64,000 nt of DNA from Neelides folsomi (taxonomy: Eukaryota > Arthropoda > Collembola > Neelipleona > Neelidae), in assembly GCA_034687125.1 (NCBI GenBank), contig JAQGBZ010000222.1, positions 1-64,000 of the forward strand, in the 5' to 3' direction. The notes beneath the pieces were generated by a model. It was not told the DNA's origin. It searched no databases and saw nothing but the letters and a program-made list of their open reading frames with translations. Below are positions 51,001 through 63,178 of the stretch, in pieces (position 1 is the stretch's first letter; each line of letters opens with the position of its first letter). Made by a program: the position numbers and the translations under genes.

Positions 51001-54000
51001 TTCCAGTTTGTTCAGCAAGAGGATCGAAAGGACTTGGAGGAACTGAAATGGTCCCTTTGAGTTCGGTTCCAATCCATGCTTGGATTTTGTATCCTTGATT
51101 GATTCCATTAATTTGTTGGGGATCTGGAGGCTTCCATGTTGCATGAAGGCATGTTGAATTGGTTGGGGAAGCTCGCACATTAGTTGGAGGTGAATTGGGA
51201 GTTCCTTCTCTGGTTTTGATTTTAATTCCAGGGGAATAAATTCCTATTCCTTTGTTGTTGTAGGCAGAGAGTTGAATTTCGTAATCCTTCCACGTAATAA
51301 GCTCTTGGATCAAATAATTCCTTTGAGCCTAGAAAAATATAATCAAAATAAATTATCTTTACGTATCTACAGAAGAAATTGTAATCGTAGTACAATAGTT
51401 TATTAACGATTATTTATACTACAAGGGTGTATTAAAAGGTTATGGATACATATTTTTTTTCTTTCCTGCTTGCATTAAAAATCTAGCTACACAATATTTT
51501 GATAATAGGTCCTCTATAAAAAATTCACAAAAAGTTTGGTGATCGTAAGTATCACCGAACCGAAATGGCAGACGAATTTGTCCGAAAAGAGCAGTTCAGG
51601 TTATAACTTTTTCGATAAACATAGCGTTTAATAGGGAAGTGTTGAGAAATGAAATTCGCGCGGTTTATCGAAATAGGTATAAACTGAACTGCTCTTTTCG
51701 GACAAATTCGTCTGCCATTTCGGTTCGGCGATACTTACGATCACCAAACTTTTTGTGAATTTTTTACAGAGGACCTATTATCAAAATATTGTGTAGCTAG
51801 ATTTTTAATGCAAGCAGGAAAGAAAAAATATGTATCCATATCATTTAATACGTCCTCATATAAATAAGAAAATCAAATGGGAATAAAGGGAAATGCATAA
51901 ATATTTATTGAATAATTACCTCATTAGTGATATTCCTGTAAGACCAAGGGCTATCGCCATAACCATGAAGCCTGTAGCGGATGATATATCCCAGAATCAT
52001 TCCATTTTTATGTTCATCTTGTGGAGGATGCCATTGGATTATAATTTGAGAAGGTGAACGAGCTGATCCAACTAATCCGATTGGAGGTCCAGAAGGCGCT
52101 AATATAAAAAAACAACTCATTGAACAAATTGACTTTGATGATGAACATGGAATTAAAAGATATTAAAATCTTAAAGTGTAGTATTTGCAAAGTGGGGCTT
52201 ACGTTCTTGTGGGAGTGTGACGATATTTGAGGGCTGGGAAGGTTCTCCCTCACCCACAGAATTCACAGCACTCACTCGAAATTGATAAGAAGCTGCCGGC
52301 TTGAGCCCATTAACAATAATTGATCTGAAATCAGAAGAGACGTTGGCAAGCAGAGTTTCCCAACCAGCCGGGCCCAAGTCCACTTGAATGCCTGAATCTG
52401 GAGTGACTGTTCGCTTCTGGATAATGTATTTGATAATCCCGCTATTCCCATCAAACCCGCTGGTCCAAGAAATATTCACAGCTTTTGAATTGGCTCCAGG
52501 GGCCAATGTCGGAAGCTTTTCTGAGCGAACATTTGTTGGCGGATATGGAAGCTCGATGATTTTCAACATAGCGACTCTTTCGTCGTGGCCGCCTTGGGAT
52601 TTAACAATACATTTGTATTGGCCAACATCGCTAGCTCGCACTTCCCTTATTTCCAACGTCCCATCAAGATGGATCAAAATTCTGCTCGAAACACCAGCAA
52701 CAATCATTCTGAAAATTATATTCGTTTTAGTGGCATTATCCATCATTATAATTAGTCAATTACTTTTAATATAAAAATTTATATTAAAAGTATATTTAAT
52801 ACTACTATTATAAGATTAGCAAAATTTACATAAGCTTAAATCCTTACTCATTATCATGTTCCCATTCAATATCATATTGCAAAGCGGGATCGCTGGAAAC
52901 TTTGCATTGGAGAGTTGCAACTTGTCCAAGAATGACTTGTGTATCCGCAGGTGGTTGAATAATTTGGGTTCGTACAAGGATTGTAATATGACCGGACCCA
53001 ATGACAGTCCCAGCAATATTTGCTCTAATGCAGGTGTAATGCCCAGCGTCTCTTGCTCGAACAGCAGCAATTAGCAAACTCCCTGTGTCAAGTATTTGGA
53101 ACCGACCGGATGAAAGCACTTCTTCAGTTTCTGTATTTCCAATATAAAAATTAGCACTTTCTGGTTAATTGCAAAACCCCACGACTTTGACTTACCATTT
53201 CTGTACCAAGTTATGTTTGGCAGCGGAGCTCCGCCGACTTCACAAAAGATTGTAACGTCGTTGCCTTCCAAGACAGTTTTATTCTCAGGCCCTTTGACCA
53301 TAATTGGTGCAGAAGCTAAGGATAAATTAAGTTCAATTAATTAAAAGTATTTGAACAGGTGTGATTCTTCCGGGGTGCATTGAAGGCAATAAATCAAGTA
53401 GTGTTGTAAAGTGGACAAAAATGCGTGCAAACATTGAAATATGATTTCAATATACTTGGTGAGTTCAATTTCGAACATAATTCATTAATAATTACATTTA
53501 AAATTTTAAATACCCATTTAGTGAAATTATCTGTGCAAATACAATACTAGTTCATCCAATACTGTTTGATGTGTTTTTGATAAAAATCAAAATTAACAAC
53601 TTCTATCATTAATTAATGAGGATTAAAATTCTTAGTCAAAAATTCACAAACTTGTACGTGAGAAAGATTAAAAGCGCAAAAACAAAAAAAAACTTTTTGT
53701 ACTAGAGACGTTGTGCTTATCATACAATTCTAGAGTTTACCATTAACAGGTTTGGCCATTAGAAGATCGTTTAATGTAATTTTGCCAACTTTAGTCAGAT
53801 TGGAGCTGAAATTGGCATTCCTCTTTCTTTGAAAAAGTAGATCTGAAATGTTCATTACTTTCATATATTCAATTTTACATGAAATGCCTCCGAATGCCGT
53901 ATACGTAAACAATGTTGGAAAATGAACATGCCTTTCAATTTCAGCAAACAATGCTTTTGTTTTACATTTACTGCTAATAAGGAAATTATTTTTGTATATG

Positions 54001-57000
54001 TTGAAAAATCCTTTATCCCATAAATCCCCGATTTAAATATGTACATTGTAATAAATGAAGTTAATAATTGCATTGTTATAAAGTTATTAAAAACATATGA
54101 AATAGACAATTAGCTAATATTTGACAAAAATATTTACAACATGAATATTAACAAATTCGACAAGTAAGCATTTTACCTACATATACTAAATTATTTACAA
54201 TATTTACAGTTTTCTCATTTATAAAATATTTTTCAATGAATAAATTTGCCATTGAAGATCAATTTATTATAAAGTTGAAGATTGAATTTTAATCAATCTG
54301 AACATATTTTGATTTATAGACAACGTAAAGTTAAGGAAGAAATTGAAATTCACTTACTTTTCACGCGAAGCCAGGTGTAAATGTTGGATTCGCCAGCGGT
54401 GTTTGAGGCCCAGCATTGATACATTCCAGCATCTTGAGCACGAAGGTATTGAATAGTAATTGATCCAGTCTCTTTATCAAATATATATCCTGGAAGTCCA
54501 TCGATCCCTGTTGTATCCTTGTACCAAGTTACATTGGGTTTCGGGACTCCGCTGACTTGACAATTTATCGTTATCTCTTTCCCAAATTCTCCAAATGTTT
54601 CAACTGGAAGCGTTTGTTGAAAGTGCGGTTTTTCTATACAAGTTAAAAGGATATTTAGATTCCCAAATTCTTAAATACTAATTCACGAAATTCACGATGA
54701 CATTCTTGCTACTTACTTACATTTACTTAACTTATAGACTTTATCAAAGCCAATTGGCTATGACATTAACATTGATGTCTAAGTCTATGAACATTTATAG
54801 TAAAAAAAATAGAAAAAAGTGTAAAAACTTCCAAGAGCTCTTTAAATGTAAATTAAATATATAAAAAATTATTAATTAAAATATGTAATTACCAAAAACG
54901 GTGATTTTGGCCGACGCGGATTGAACAGGATAAATTGAATTTCTGAGCCTCGCTTGGCAAGTGTATTCTCCAGCATAATTTGAATCCACTTTAAGAAGAG
55001 AAAGCGTCCGATTCCAAAGGTCATTAAAAGACGTGTGAATTCCCGAAGTCTCGACCGGAATTCCATCCTTCAGCCAAATCGTCTCAAGTTCATGCAGTGG
55101 CCTGGCATTGGCAATACATTGAAGCTCATATTCATTCTGTCCCTTGACAATTTGAGCATCTTTGGGCGGGATGATGATTGAAGGTGCAAGTTGTTCAGGC
55201 GGATTTTCCCCAGCATTTGCCACCACCACGTGGATGTAGCCAGAATTCTCCTCGATGGCCAGTTGAGTGTTGGTGGCTCGGGCTCGATACGCCTTCTGGT
55301 CACCCGCATTCACGTCCAAAATAATTTGCTTATGGTCAGACGTGGTGGCGAATTTGCTTCCATACAAAATGGATTGGTCTCTCGCTTGCCAAAGGACGGA
55401 GGGACTCGGATAGCTTTGAATTGGCGGAAGGTCCAACACGGCCGCTTCCCCCATTCTCACAACGACAGTTTTATCGTTCTGGTTTTCAAACGGTGTCATG
55501 ACTGAAACAATGATTCATTTAAACTTTTAATTCAATTTCACCGCAAACTTATCCACAAATAATTATAAGATAAATTATTTGCTCGTTCGAGAAGAAATGT
55601 TTGATTGAGTATTGTATTGTGTACTCTACATAAGTATGTATTGTTCTAATTGCATTATACAGGATGGGAACTTGATATAAACTCAATTCTATAAATCGTC
55701 TAGGTGGTCCTTCTATGGGGAATAGCAGGAAAGTAATTAGCCGGGATGTCTTTCATAAACACATATACACGTTGATACTTTCAATTTTTTCAAATTAACA
55801 AAATGGGGCCTAAAATTGATTCGAAAGTCGAAGGGTTAGTTTTAGGATTTGACAAATCTGGCTAGTCATAGGGGAATAGTTGAGTTACTACAATTGAGAG
55901 GGTGTAAGAGTGAATTTGCAGTCACAATAGATAAGGCTCTTTTTGGAATGCAGGATTATGAAGGTGAGAGGCGAGTGTGCTATTGCGAAATTGGCAAAAA
56001 ATTGCCAGAAGATTGGGTTTATTTCAAAAAAGAACGGTTAGGGAAAACATTTATGATTGTAGGCGCAATGAACGGAAGAGGACCGCTTCCACTCATTAAA
56101 GTCCCTATGAAGACAAAAGTGAATCAGGACTTTTACATTGATTTTGTTTTGAAACCATTGTTGGAAGCTTAAACTCTATACGAGAAATGAGATGAAGAGA
56201 ATTTTTGTCCACCATGATGCAGCAACATCACATACAGGTTCAAAAACTCAAGCTTACTCTAAAGACCTGAAACGAAGATTGGGAATTACAATCATCCCAA
56301 ATAATGAAATCCCAATCAAATCTCCTGACATCTCACCACTTGATTTCTTTGGTTTCGGATTCCTTAAGCAGCGGTTGTGGAAACGGCGGGCAAAATCTCT
56401 CGACGGAGTTTGGAAATGCCTCAAACAAAAATGGGCCAAACTTGATATAAATATGGCAAAAAGACTGTATGAATCTTGGAAACGGAGGTGTCAAATGGTC
56501 ACTCGTATGAAAGGACAACATTGAAAATCTACGCGACATTCATTCACGTCCAATTCGATTAAAACAATCAAATAAAAAATGAGTTTATATGAAGTTCCCG
56601 GCTTTTGTAGTTCATTATACTTATGTAAATGAAATGTTTCTAAAATGTTTCTAAAAGATTAAAAAAAATTACTAAAGTTAAATAAAAAAGAAATTACGTA
56701 ACAATCTTAACGGATACAAAATCTATTTTTAAAGTAAAAATAAAGGTTTCTCCGACTAGAATGGAGGGATTTAAACTGAATTTTCTAACAACGTTCTTCA
56801 CTTCAATATTATGTATTAAGTGGACCGAAATGGACCCCGATAAGTTAATCCCTGAAGGTTTTCTCTAAAATATTCTACAATATGAATTTTATTTACATTG
56901 AAAACTTTTAAATCTATTCTAAAATACTTAAATCTCCATTCTTAAATTGAATTGATAGCTCAAATGTCAAAGGATGCTTACACAATATGGTTCAACGAAC

Positions 57001-58501
57001 AAAATAAAAAAGAAAATGTAGATGTAAGTAATATCTCTATTTAATACCATGCATAGAGCACATTTCATATTAAATGCACAGCTTTCTTAAATCCAATTAC
57101 TTACTATTTATGATACTTTTGAGTTTTATTTTAGGTTGCAGATGCAATTAATAGTATCAAAATATCTCCGAGAGAATATTTAAGAAAAAATTTCGAAGAT
57201 GGGGGAAATCCACAATGGATTTACGCAGTTCCGGTCATTGGTTTTGAAAACTTTCTGTTTTGGATTCCTGGCGTTTTATTTGCATGGGCCTTCAGTCGCT
57301 TCATGCGCCGTTACAAGCCAGAATTTCCAGTGGAAGCAGCTAAAAACCGCGAAGTTCCACTCGCTTACTATCAACAGTCACGTACTGAAATTCTGGGATC
57401 ATTTGAAGAACGACGTGACACCATCGTCCGTCTGGCCAAATACTGTTTGATCGACATTGACGAAGTCGAAGAATCCGACTTTGACTATTTGTTCCAACAC
57501 AAATACAAAACTCATCTTACAAAGTATCAGAAATATCCATGGGATATTCTCAGAATGATCCGGAAGATTCACAACATGTACAGAGAAGCCCGATGGCGTC
57601 ACATGGTAGCTTTGGACAATCCAGAAAAGGCAAAAATCCTCGCAAAGGTAAAATTCTCTTTTATTTTGTAAATTCTTTCAACTAAACTTGTTTAAACATT
57701 TTGAATTAATTCCATTTTTCCATTTTAGAAACTCGATATAATTGCTCAAAAGAAGGCAAAAGCTAAAGTGTTAAGAGATGCGTATTTTGCCAATATCGAA
57801 GTGGACGAGAAACTTCTGACAACTCAGCCAATTCCAAGAACAATGCGAGGATTCCCCAAACGACCACACATCACTAAAGAAGAAATGGAATTCTTTGCAG
57901 AAAAAACGAAGGCGGCGACCGCCCTCGTCCTCGCCCCACCCGAATATAAAAGGAGATTCCCTCTTGTCAAGAAACGCCTTTACATTTAAACTTATAATAA
58001 GATCCTCAATAATAATCTTAATTATTTTCAATGACAATTAGTGTTTTGATGCATCATCACATATACCAAATCTAGCCTTTTTAGTGAACCTATCCTACTT
58101 CATTGTAAAATAAATAACATACACCTTACAATTTTTACTATGAAATATCAATTATTGTCTTGTGTGAATAAAATATCGAACAACGAATTATAAAAACATC
58201 ATTTTGGGCTGTTGTATAATATGTGCACAAAGGTACTTAAAAAGTATTTATCAAAAGTATTTATGTATTTTTATTTATAAGGACGGTTGTAAAAGAAAGT
58301 GAAAGTTGAAAATGGTTTACTTACAAGCAACAGAGACTTTAATTTTCTCAGAGAAAATGGCACCAGCTTCATTGTGAGCGACACATTGATAGTCTCCCGA
58401 ATCGTCCAACTTCGCTGATTGGATTTTGTAGAAAACTTCTGAAGTAAATTCTCCGAGGTAGCGTCCATTTCTCAACCATCTGTATTCGGGCTGAGGAATT
58501 C
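45058..58501 (-). CDS. sdk: Sidekick, Ig/FN3 homophilic adhesion protein (5' end outside window)
   Basis: Exons from 58325-58501 down to 45058-45318 encode about 2110 residues; human SDK1 has 2213, so only the signal peptide and start of Ig1 are missing. Six Ig domains (58501 to about 52600) precede 13 FN3 domains. The largest exons are 50177-51328 and 47754-49712. A membrane helix (TWFLVVIASVSVILIIALV) is encoded by 46585-46747. The cytoplasmic tail keeps PPRPTPGSVTYTDDESDKAY, SSLTEKPSEISSTDSQ, HSFVNHY and the terminal GFSSFI, the PDZ-binding end equivalent to vertebrate GFSSFV that binds MAGI proteins. Sidekick mediates homophilic adhesion at synapses and, in Drosophila, at tricellular epithelial junctions. 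The Ig2 strand lacks the second disulfide cysteine (QKAYRARATNT), as in vertebrates. Intron content: a palindromic MITE, a mariner relic, an antisense gene and a possible 21-nt microexon. Confidence 0.96.
47609..47629 (-). other. Candidate 21-nt alternative microexon of sidekick
   Basis: On the minus strand, TTATTTACAG precedes and GTAAGTTC follows a 21-nt segment TGCAACATGAGTGGGAAGCG plus T. In the phase set by the upstream exon (ending at 47754, one base over), it adds V-Q-H-E-W-E-A and preserves the frame into the next exon (47007-46850). Skipping it also keeps the frame and gives EAKRKDESRWQTV, close to human EARPSDEGLWDIL. So it would be a cassette insert of seven residues in the last FN3 domain. 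Evidence is splice-site quality and frame only. Confidence 0.5.
51424..51856. mobile_element. Long palindromic MITE in a sidekick intron
   Basis: Two arms of about 195 bp (51424 to about 51622 and about 51660 to 51856) are nearly perfect inverted copies, including GGATACATA, TGCAAGCAGGAAAG, CAAAATATTGTGTAGCTAG, TTCACAAAAAGTTTGGTGAT and CGAATTTGTCCGAAAAGAGC. The spacer is about 40 nt. No ORF. The transcript of either strand would form a long hairpin. High arm identity suggests recent insertion or gene conversion between arms. Superfamily not determined; no clear target duplication found. Confidence 0.85.
55660..56607 (+). mobile_element. Broken mariner-type (IS630/Tc1) transposon, 948 bp
   Basis: TA-flanked ends carry TIRs: left CAGGATGGGAACTTGATATAA then ACTCA; right, reverse-complemented, CAAAAGCCGGGAACTTCATA then TAAACTCA. 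A transposase remnant on + begins MGPKIDSKVEGLV near 55803, with an early frame change, and continues SHRGIVELLQL (helix-turn-helix). The C-terminal catalytic part has FVHHDAATSHTGSK (second Asp) and SPDISPLDFFGFGFLKQRL (third Asp), about 36 residues apart, near the maT (DD37D) pattern. The segment with the first catalytic Asp is missing, so this is an inactive deletion copy. It lies inside a sidekick intron, antisense to that gene. Confidence 0.88.
56964..57989 (+). CDS. Single-pass membrane protein of unknown function, nested in a sidekick intron
   Basis: Three exons (56964-57023, 57135-57647, 57729-57989) with clean GT-AG junctions give 277 residues. I do not recognise the family. After a short polar N-terminus (MSKDAYTIWFNEQNKKENVD), one hydrophobic segment spans FENFLFWIPGVLFAWAFSRF at about residues 62-81, followed at once by MRRYKP (positive-inside). 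The rest is charged and helical with many Tyr, Arg and Lys (LTKYQKYPWDILRMIRKIHN), ending PPEYKRRFPLVKKRLYI. No signal peptide or known catalytic motif. Size, basic character and single helix would suit a mitochondrial inner-membrane accessory subunit, but this is a guess. Exon GC is higher than in surrounding intron sequence, which supports real coding. It is transcribed antisense to sidekick. Confidence 0.85.
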
Positions 58502-61500
58502 CTGTTAAAACATAAATAAATCAACGTCAAGATCATATTATTATTATAAAGTAGAATGATTTTTGTAAAATCTATTGTATTCATCAGCAAGTCTAGGTAA
58601 AATTGCTAAATCCATGTAATCTATCAGAAGGATGAAAATGAAGTTTAAAATTGTTTAAAATTGAATCATGATCTTCAATGATTCGTGAAATTCAGATCCG
58701 CGTCCAAAACCTTGAACTCTTCATCAAAGTTTATCTTGAAAGACATTGGAAATACTTTGTGTATAGAAATTGCCACTTCTGACATGCCGACATTTGGGGG
58801 GTTCAGCAGGTAGTCTTTTTGCATTATACTTTGAAACTACCTGAGGTTCTTTTTTGATTGTAAGTTTGGGCTATAAGTAAACGCAGAAGTAAAACCACAA
58901 TTGAAATTCTCAAACATGAGATGAATTTCCAGGATCCAATCTTCCTTACTGATTAGCCTGACTCACTTACATTCAAAGAAAATCGTTTTACCTAACATTG
59001 CTCTTAACAATGCCAAAATGGAATGAACTACCCATGTGACAAATTCATGAACCCCTGTGAAAGGATTCGATTCGGTTTGGCCAATTTTCATCTGGTGGAA
59101 AATCCCGAACAAGCCTTTTCTTTAACAACATGAAGGGTGAAAAAAGTTGAAAAGTAAAGTAGATTAAATTGTAATTAAAATATTTAACCTTATTTATTAT
59201 TATTGTGTAAAAATATCATTGGTTAACTATGCCGTGCAATTTATAAACCAAGATTAAATTAAGAATGACTGTGTGAAATGGATTTTAAAGGAAACGTGGT
59301 TCTTAGCTCTTGCATGCGAGTTCTTTGAATTTTCAACCTTTTGACTTTTATTGTTAACTCCACAAAAGATGTGAACGAAACTTTTTCTTTCAATTTGCAG
59401 GCTTTTGGCTGAATGGATGAATTCACGGTTCCCAAGTTGGGATCCAAAATTGAGCTTATTCAACAATTTTCCACCTTTCCTTTACATTTTTGAAAAGCGT
59501 ATGAAAATCAATTAATCACAATCTATAAAGCTATTTACAAAGGAGGAAAGTTCAGCATTCACAATCCGTCGTTTTTCTTAAGCAACAATCTTCCCGTCAT
59601 TCACAATATCAAAAATAACCAATATTTGTACATCATCAAATCATCATTAAGATTTCGAAATCCATTACACCCATCTGTATATTGCTATAATTATTGGTAT
59701 TTATTATCTATAATAATTTTTGTAGTTCTTGTGAAATAAAAATGACATTTGTGTTCACTGTATCTATATTAGTGCAACCTGCATGAAATCGTTAAAAATG
59801 CAGAAGATAGTGACAGTGACACAAAAGATAAAATAGATAAACAAGAGAAAGGAAAAGACTACTAATTGAATTAACTTTATCAGCTCACGAATGGGTCTTA
59901 AATTGTGAAGCGATAATTCCGGAACTGCCACTGTCAGTTGTCCAATTTACGTCGTGTCATGGTCATGTCCAAGTCATTCCACTATGGAACTTATGGAAGT
60001 CGCAAGGATATTTACTGGTTGTAAATGAGGAATCAAAAGACCCCCAGAACCTGCTCGAGGTTCCCTGCCGACAGTCAACGAATTTGGTTAAGGATCGGAA
60101 CTGATCTCCGATGCCTTCTTCCTCCACTTCGTCAAAAATATGATCAGATAATGCAGAAAAACCCTTCACTGCGGTGTCAAATTGCCATGAAGGAGCAAAA
60201 AACCTTTCTTTCCATTTCACTTGCTCGTTTGCTCTTGAACTCTCCATCCCCACATTTTATATATCCATCTTACATCCTCTTAAAGCCTCTGAGGAATTGT
60301 TATTCACAGAGAGCTAAAGACCCTTGAGCTAGTCATATTCTTCAGTTTTTATAACTCAAGTTGATGGAAAAAACTTACGATTTTGTTTACACATTACTTA
60401 TCTTTTTAAAGCGAGAAATTGAGCCTGTGTGTAACTGGAGACATGGAACAAGAATAAACATTCGAAATGGAATGAAATTGAAATGCATAAATAATATCTT
60501 TATCCTTTTGCTATATCACTCAATCTTTACACCATTCACCATATACCATACATAAGTAAATACATAAACAGATAGATACAGTAGATACAATTGCGATTGT
60601 TTCTTGGAGTAAAACTTGTAACTCACTCAATAAGATTATAAAATTAAACTTTCAATAGTTGTACTCGATAAAATAAATGATGAAGTTTCATAAGTTGGTT
60701 GTAAGTTGGTCATACCTACATATTATATTGTAGTTATCAATTTACAACTTCTTGCTTGAATTAAAAAATTTAATGAATCATATTAGCCTGGAGCCTTCCA
60801 AATTTACGGCTTTTATAAAACATAGATTTCACTCCAATGCTAACGATATGAATCAGACCCAACTTCTCAATATTCTTCCAAATAAACCCATGCCCACTTG
60901 TCATTTTTGAACAAGGTGAGTTTGAGCTTCTTTTTTGCTTCCTCAAACCCCGAGGAGAGATCTTTATATTACAAAGCATAAGGAGGATCCAAAAAGAATC
61001 GTAATATTAAATTGAGCTGAGAATAAAAATGGAGTGAGTCACTCCGAACAAATGATGACAAAGGAGGCATCGAAATGGAAAAGGATACCTAATTCCATCA
61101 TAATACATCCTCTACACAACTTACACATCTTCACTTCTCCACATATCAAAAAAGCGAAGCGACTTGAAAAGAAGTCATGAAAAGACTCTTTGGTACAAAT
61201 TAACACCTTGAAAATTTTATATCTCACAATTCCATTTCCACATTTCCACATATCTCGGTCAATCTTTCAGTTCATATCATTCCAATTTTTAATCCATTAT
61301 TATAACCAATTTGGAATTTTGATGAAAGAAATTTGCGGATCATTTTGTCCACTTCATTTTATCTGCTAAATGTAGCAAATCAAATTGTAATATTTTTCCC
61401 AAATAGAGACATAAAATTTCATGCCTCCTCACCCAAATCTTTTTTCCTTCAACATTCCGTCAAATTGCCGAATTTGAAACTCCTTCTTTCTCATAGTTTG

Positions 61501-62393
61501 GTTCAAGGAAGAGCTCATTATTTAAATGATTTAAATCCTAGCCGGTTCTATGAGAATTATTCGGTTCTTCTTTCCCTTTACTGCAATTAACTTCTCGTTT
61601 TCGTGTTGAACCTCCAACATAATGAGTAGGGAAATCTTCGTTGTATTGGTAAATAAAGTCTCTATGTCTCAAGTGTACGGTCAAAACTGTACCAGACTAC
61701 TTAAGTACACGCATTTACGTGAGAAGGAGTCGTAGAGTCAATTTGCTTCATGGACCATTTTCCTAAACTTTTGTTCCAAAAGATAAAGAGGTTTCAAATA
61801 TTCGTGGTCCCTATAAATTCTCTAAAGAGTTAAGTCGTCCCAAAAAGGAAAATGAAGTTGACTTCTTTCGAGAATGAACTTTGGTCAAAGAATGAATGTT
61901 GTCCAAATTGTAGCGTGAAATTAAAAATGCAGTCCTGGAGAAGTTGAAGGTTGGGTGGAACGGAGGAGGTACACTGTGAGAGCTGTGGGACGCAGAGGGG
62001 GCCCTTTATTTCTCCCACAATGAGAGTTCCGAACGAGAATCTCCTTTGTTTGGAGAACTCCAAATGGCTACGTGAAGCAGATCCGGCCAGGGTTTATTAT
62101 GTAGATGCGACTACATATATTTATATGCGAGAAGTGCATGGGGCTGTCAATATACAGCAAAGTCATCGAGACACTCAGCAGGTACATTTTACATCTACTC
62201 CACTAATCTACTACTTTCAGCTACTTCTTTCTTGCAACAGTAGTTGGGTGGAGAAGACTCCGATAATACGCACTTCAATTCAAATAGCCAGGCTTGTACT
62301 TACCTACATGCATATTTGTATTTTTAACTACATACATACATCATATTATTCTTATATTCTTATATACCTACTAGGTACATTATTCTTAATCTA
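58502..62393. other. Probable sidekick 5' intron, no exon identified
   Basis: No Ig-like or signal-peptide exon is recognisable on the minus strand, and no gene on the plus strand. A GC-richer stretch at about 61930-62170 has an open + frame (CESCGTQRGPF, WLREADPARVYYVDATTYIY) that ends near a GTACAT donor-like site; I cannot link it to any gene. Another moderately GC-rich piece lies at about 59960-60280. Confidence 0.4.
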
Positions 62394-63178
62394 CAGCGTG
62401 ACTTTTTTATCGTGCAATGGGGGAAAAGCGCATGTAATGCATTAAGATAGGAAACGCTTAAAATCAACTTTCAATGTTGTAATTCTTCGTTAACGTTTAA
62501 CAAAAACCCTCAAATTCATGTAATTAATATTTTAACCAAAAATAGCTTCCGATAAATTCAATCTTAATCAAAGAGTTTTCATTGTAGAAATTTATATTTC
62601 TACAAAAAACTATCAACGCACAATTGATGCGTTTAGAGACGTCTTTCCCAACAAATCACCCCCTCATAAAGTGACAATTTACAGATTGTACAAGTTCAAA
62701 CTTAAAGGAAATCTTGATAATTTGAATAAAAGATCACGAATGGTTCGAACCGAAGAAAACATTACCAACGTCAAGGCGGCGATGGTCGTTAGTCGTTAGT
62801 CCGGGTAAGTCAGTCCGAAGATTGGTTTTTCAAAGTGAATTTAGTCTTGAAACTGCACGAAAGATTGATTTTAAAGTTTGATCTCAAATTAAAGCCATAT
62901 AAAATTCACATGTGCCACCAGCTTCTCCCGATTGATTATCCGAGAAGGGTTGAATTTTGTGAGTGGTTTTTAAACCACATCTCTCCAAGTGGTGAAGAAT
63001 TGGACGATACCTACTGGACCGATGAGTGTTGGTTTCATCTAAACGGTTAGGTTAAATGGAGGCCACTTTGAACATCTTCTATGAAGCCATATGAATTATA
63101 TTTAAAGATATTAAATGATTAATGAATTACTTATACTATTGGTCTTTTCCCCCATTGCACGATAAAAAAGTCACCCTG
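62394..63178 (+). mobile_element. Broken Tc1/mariner transposon, 785 bp
   Basis: TIRs of about 35 bp, TA-flanked: left CAGCGTGACTTTTTTATCGT then GCAATGGGGGAAAAG; the right end, reverse-complemented, is CAGGGTGACTTTTTTATCGT then GCAATGGGGGAAAAG, with one difference. The plus strand holds transposase fragments: helix-turn-helix region YQRTIDAFRDVFPNKSPP, then in another frame LKPYKIHMCHQLLPIDYPRR and TDECWFHLNG, which contains the first catalytic Asp. Everything beyond that (second and third acidic residues) is absent. The TIRs remain nearly identical, so it may still be mobilised in trans. Family: mariner/Tc1 type with PYKI...DYPRR and DE.WFHL motifs, common in arthropods. Confidence 0.88.

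Noticed and set aside
61951-62445. 164-codon frame on + running into the Tc1/mariner element
   Set aside because: No ATG at its start, its second half is AT-rich, and its end lies inside a transposon TIR. Only the first half is kept as a weak observation.
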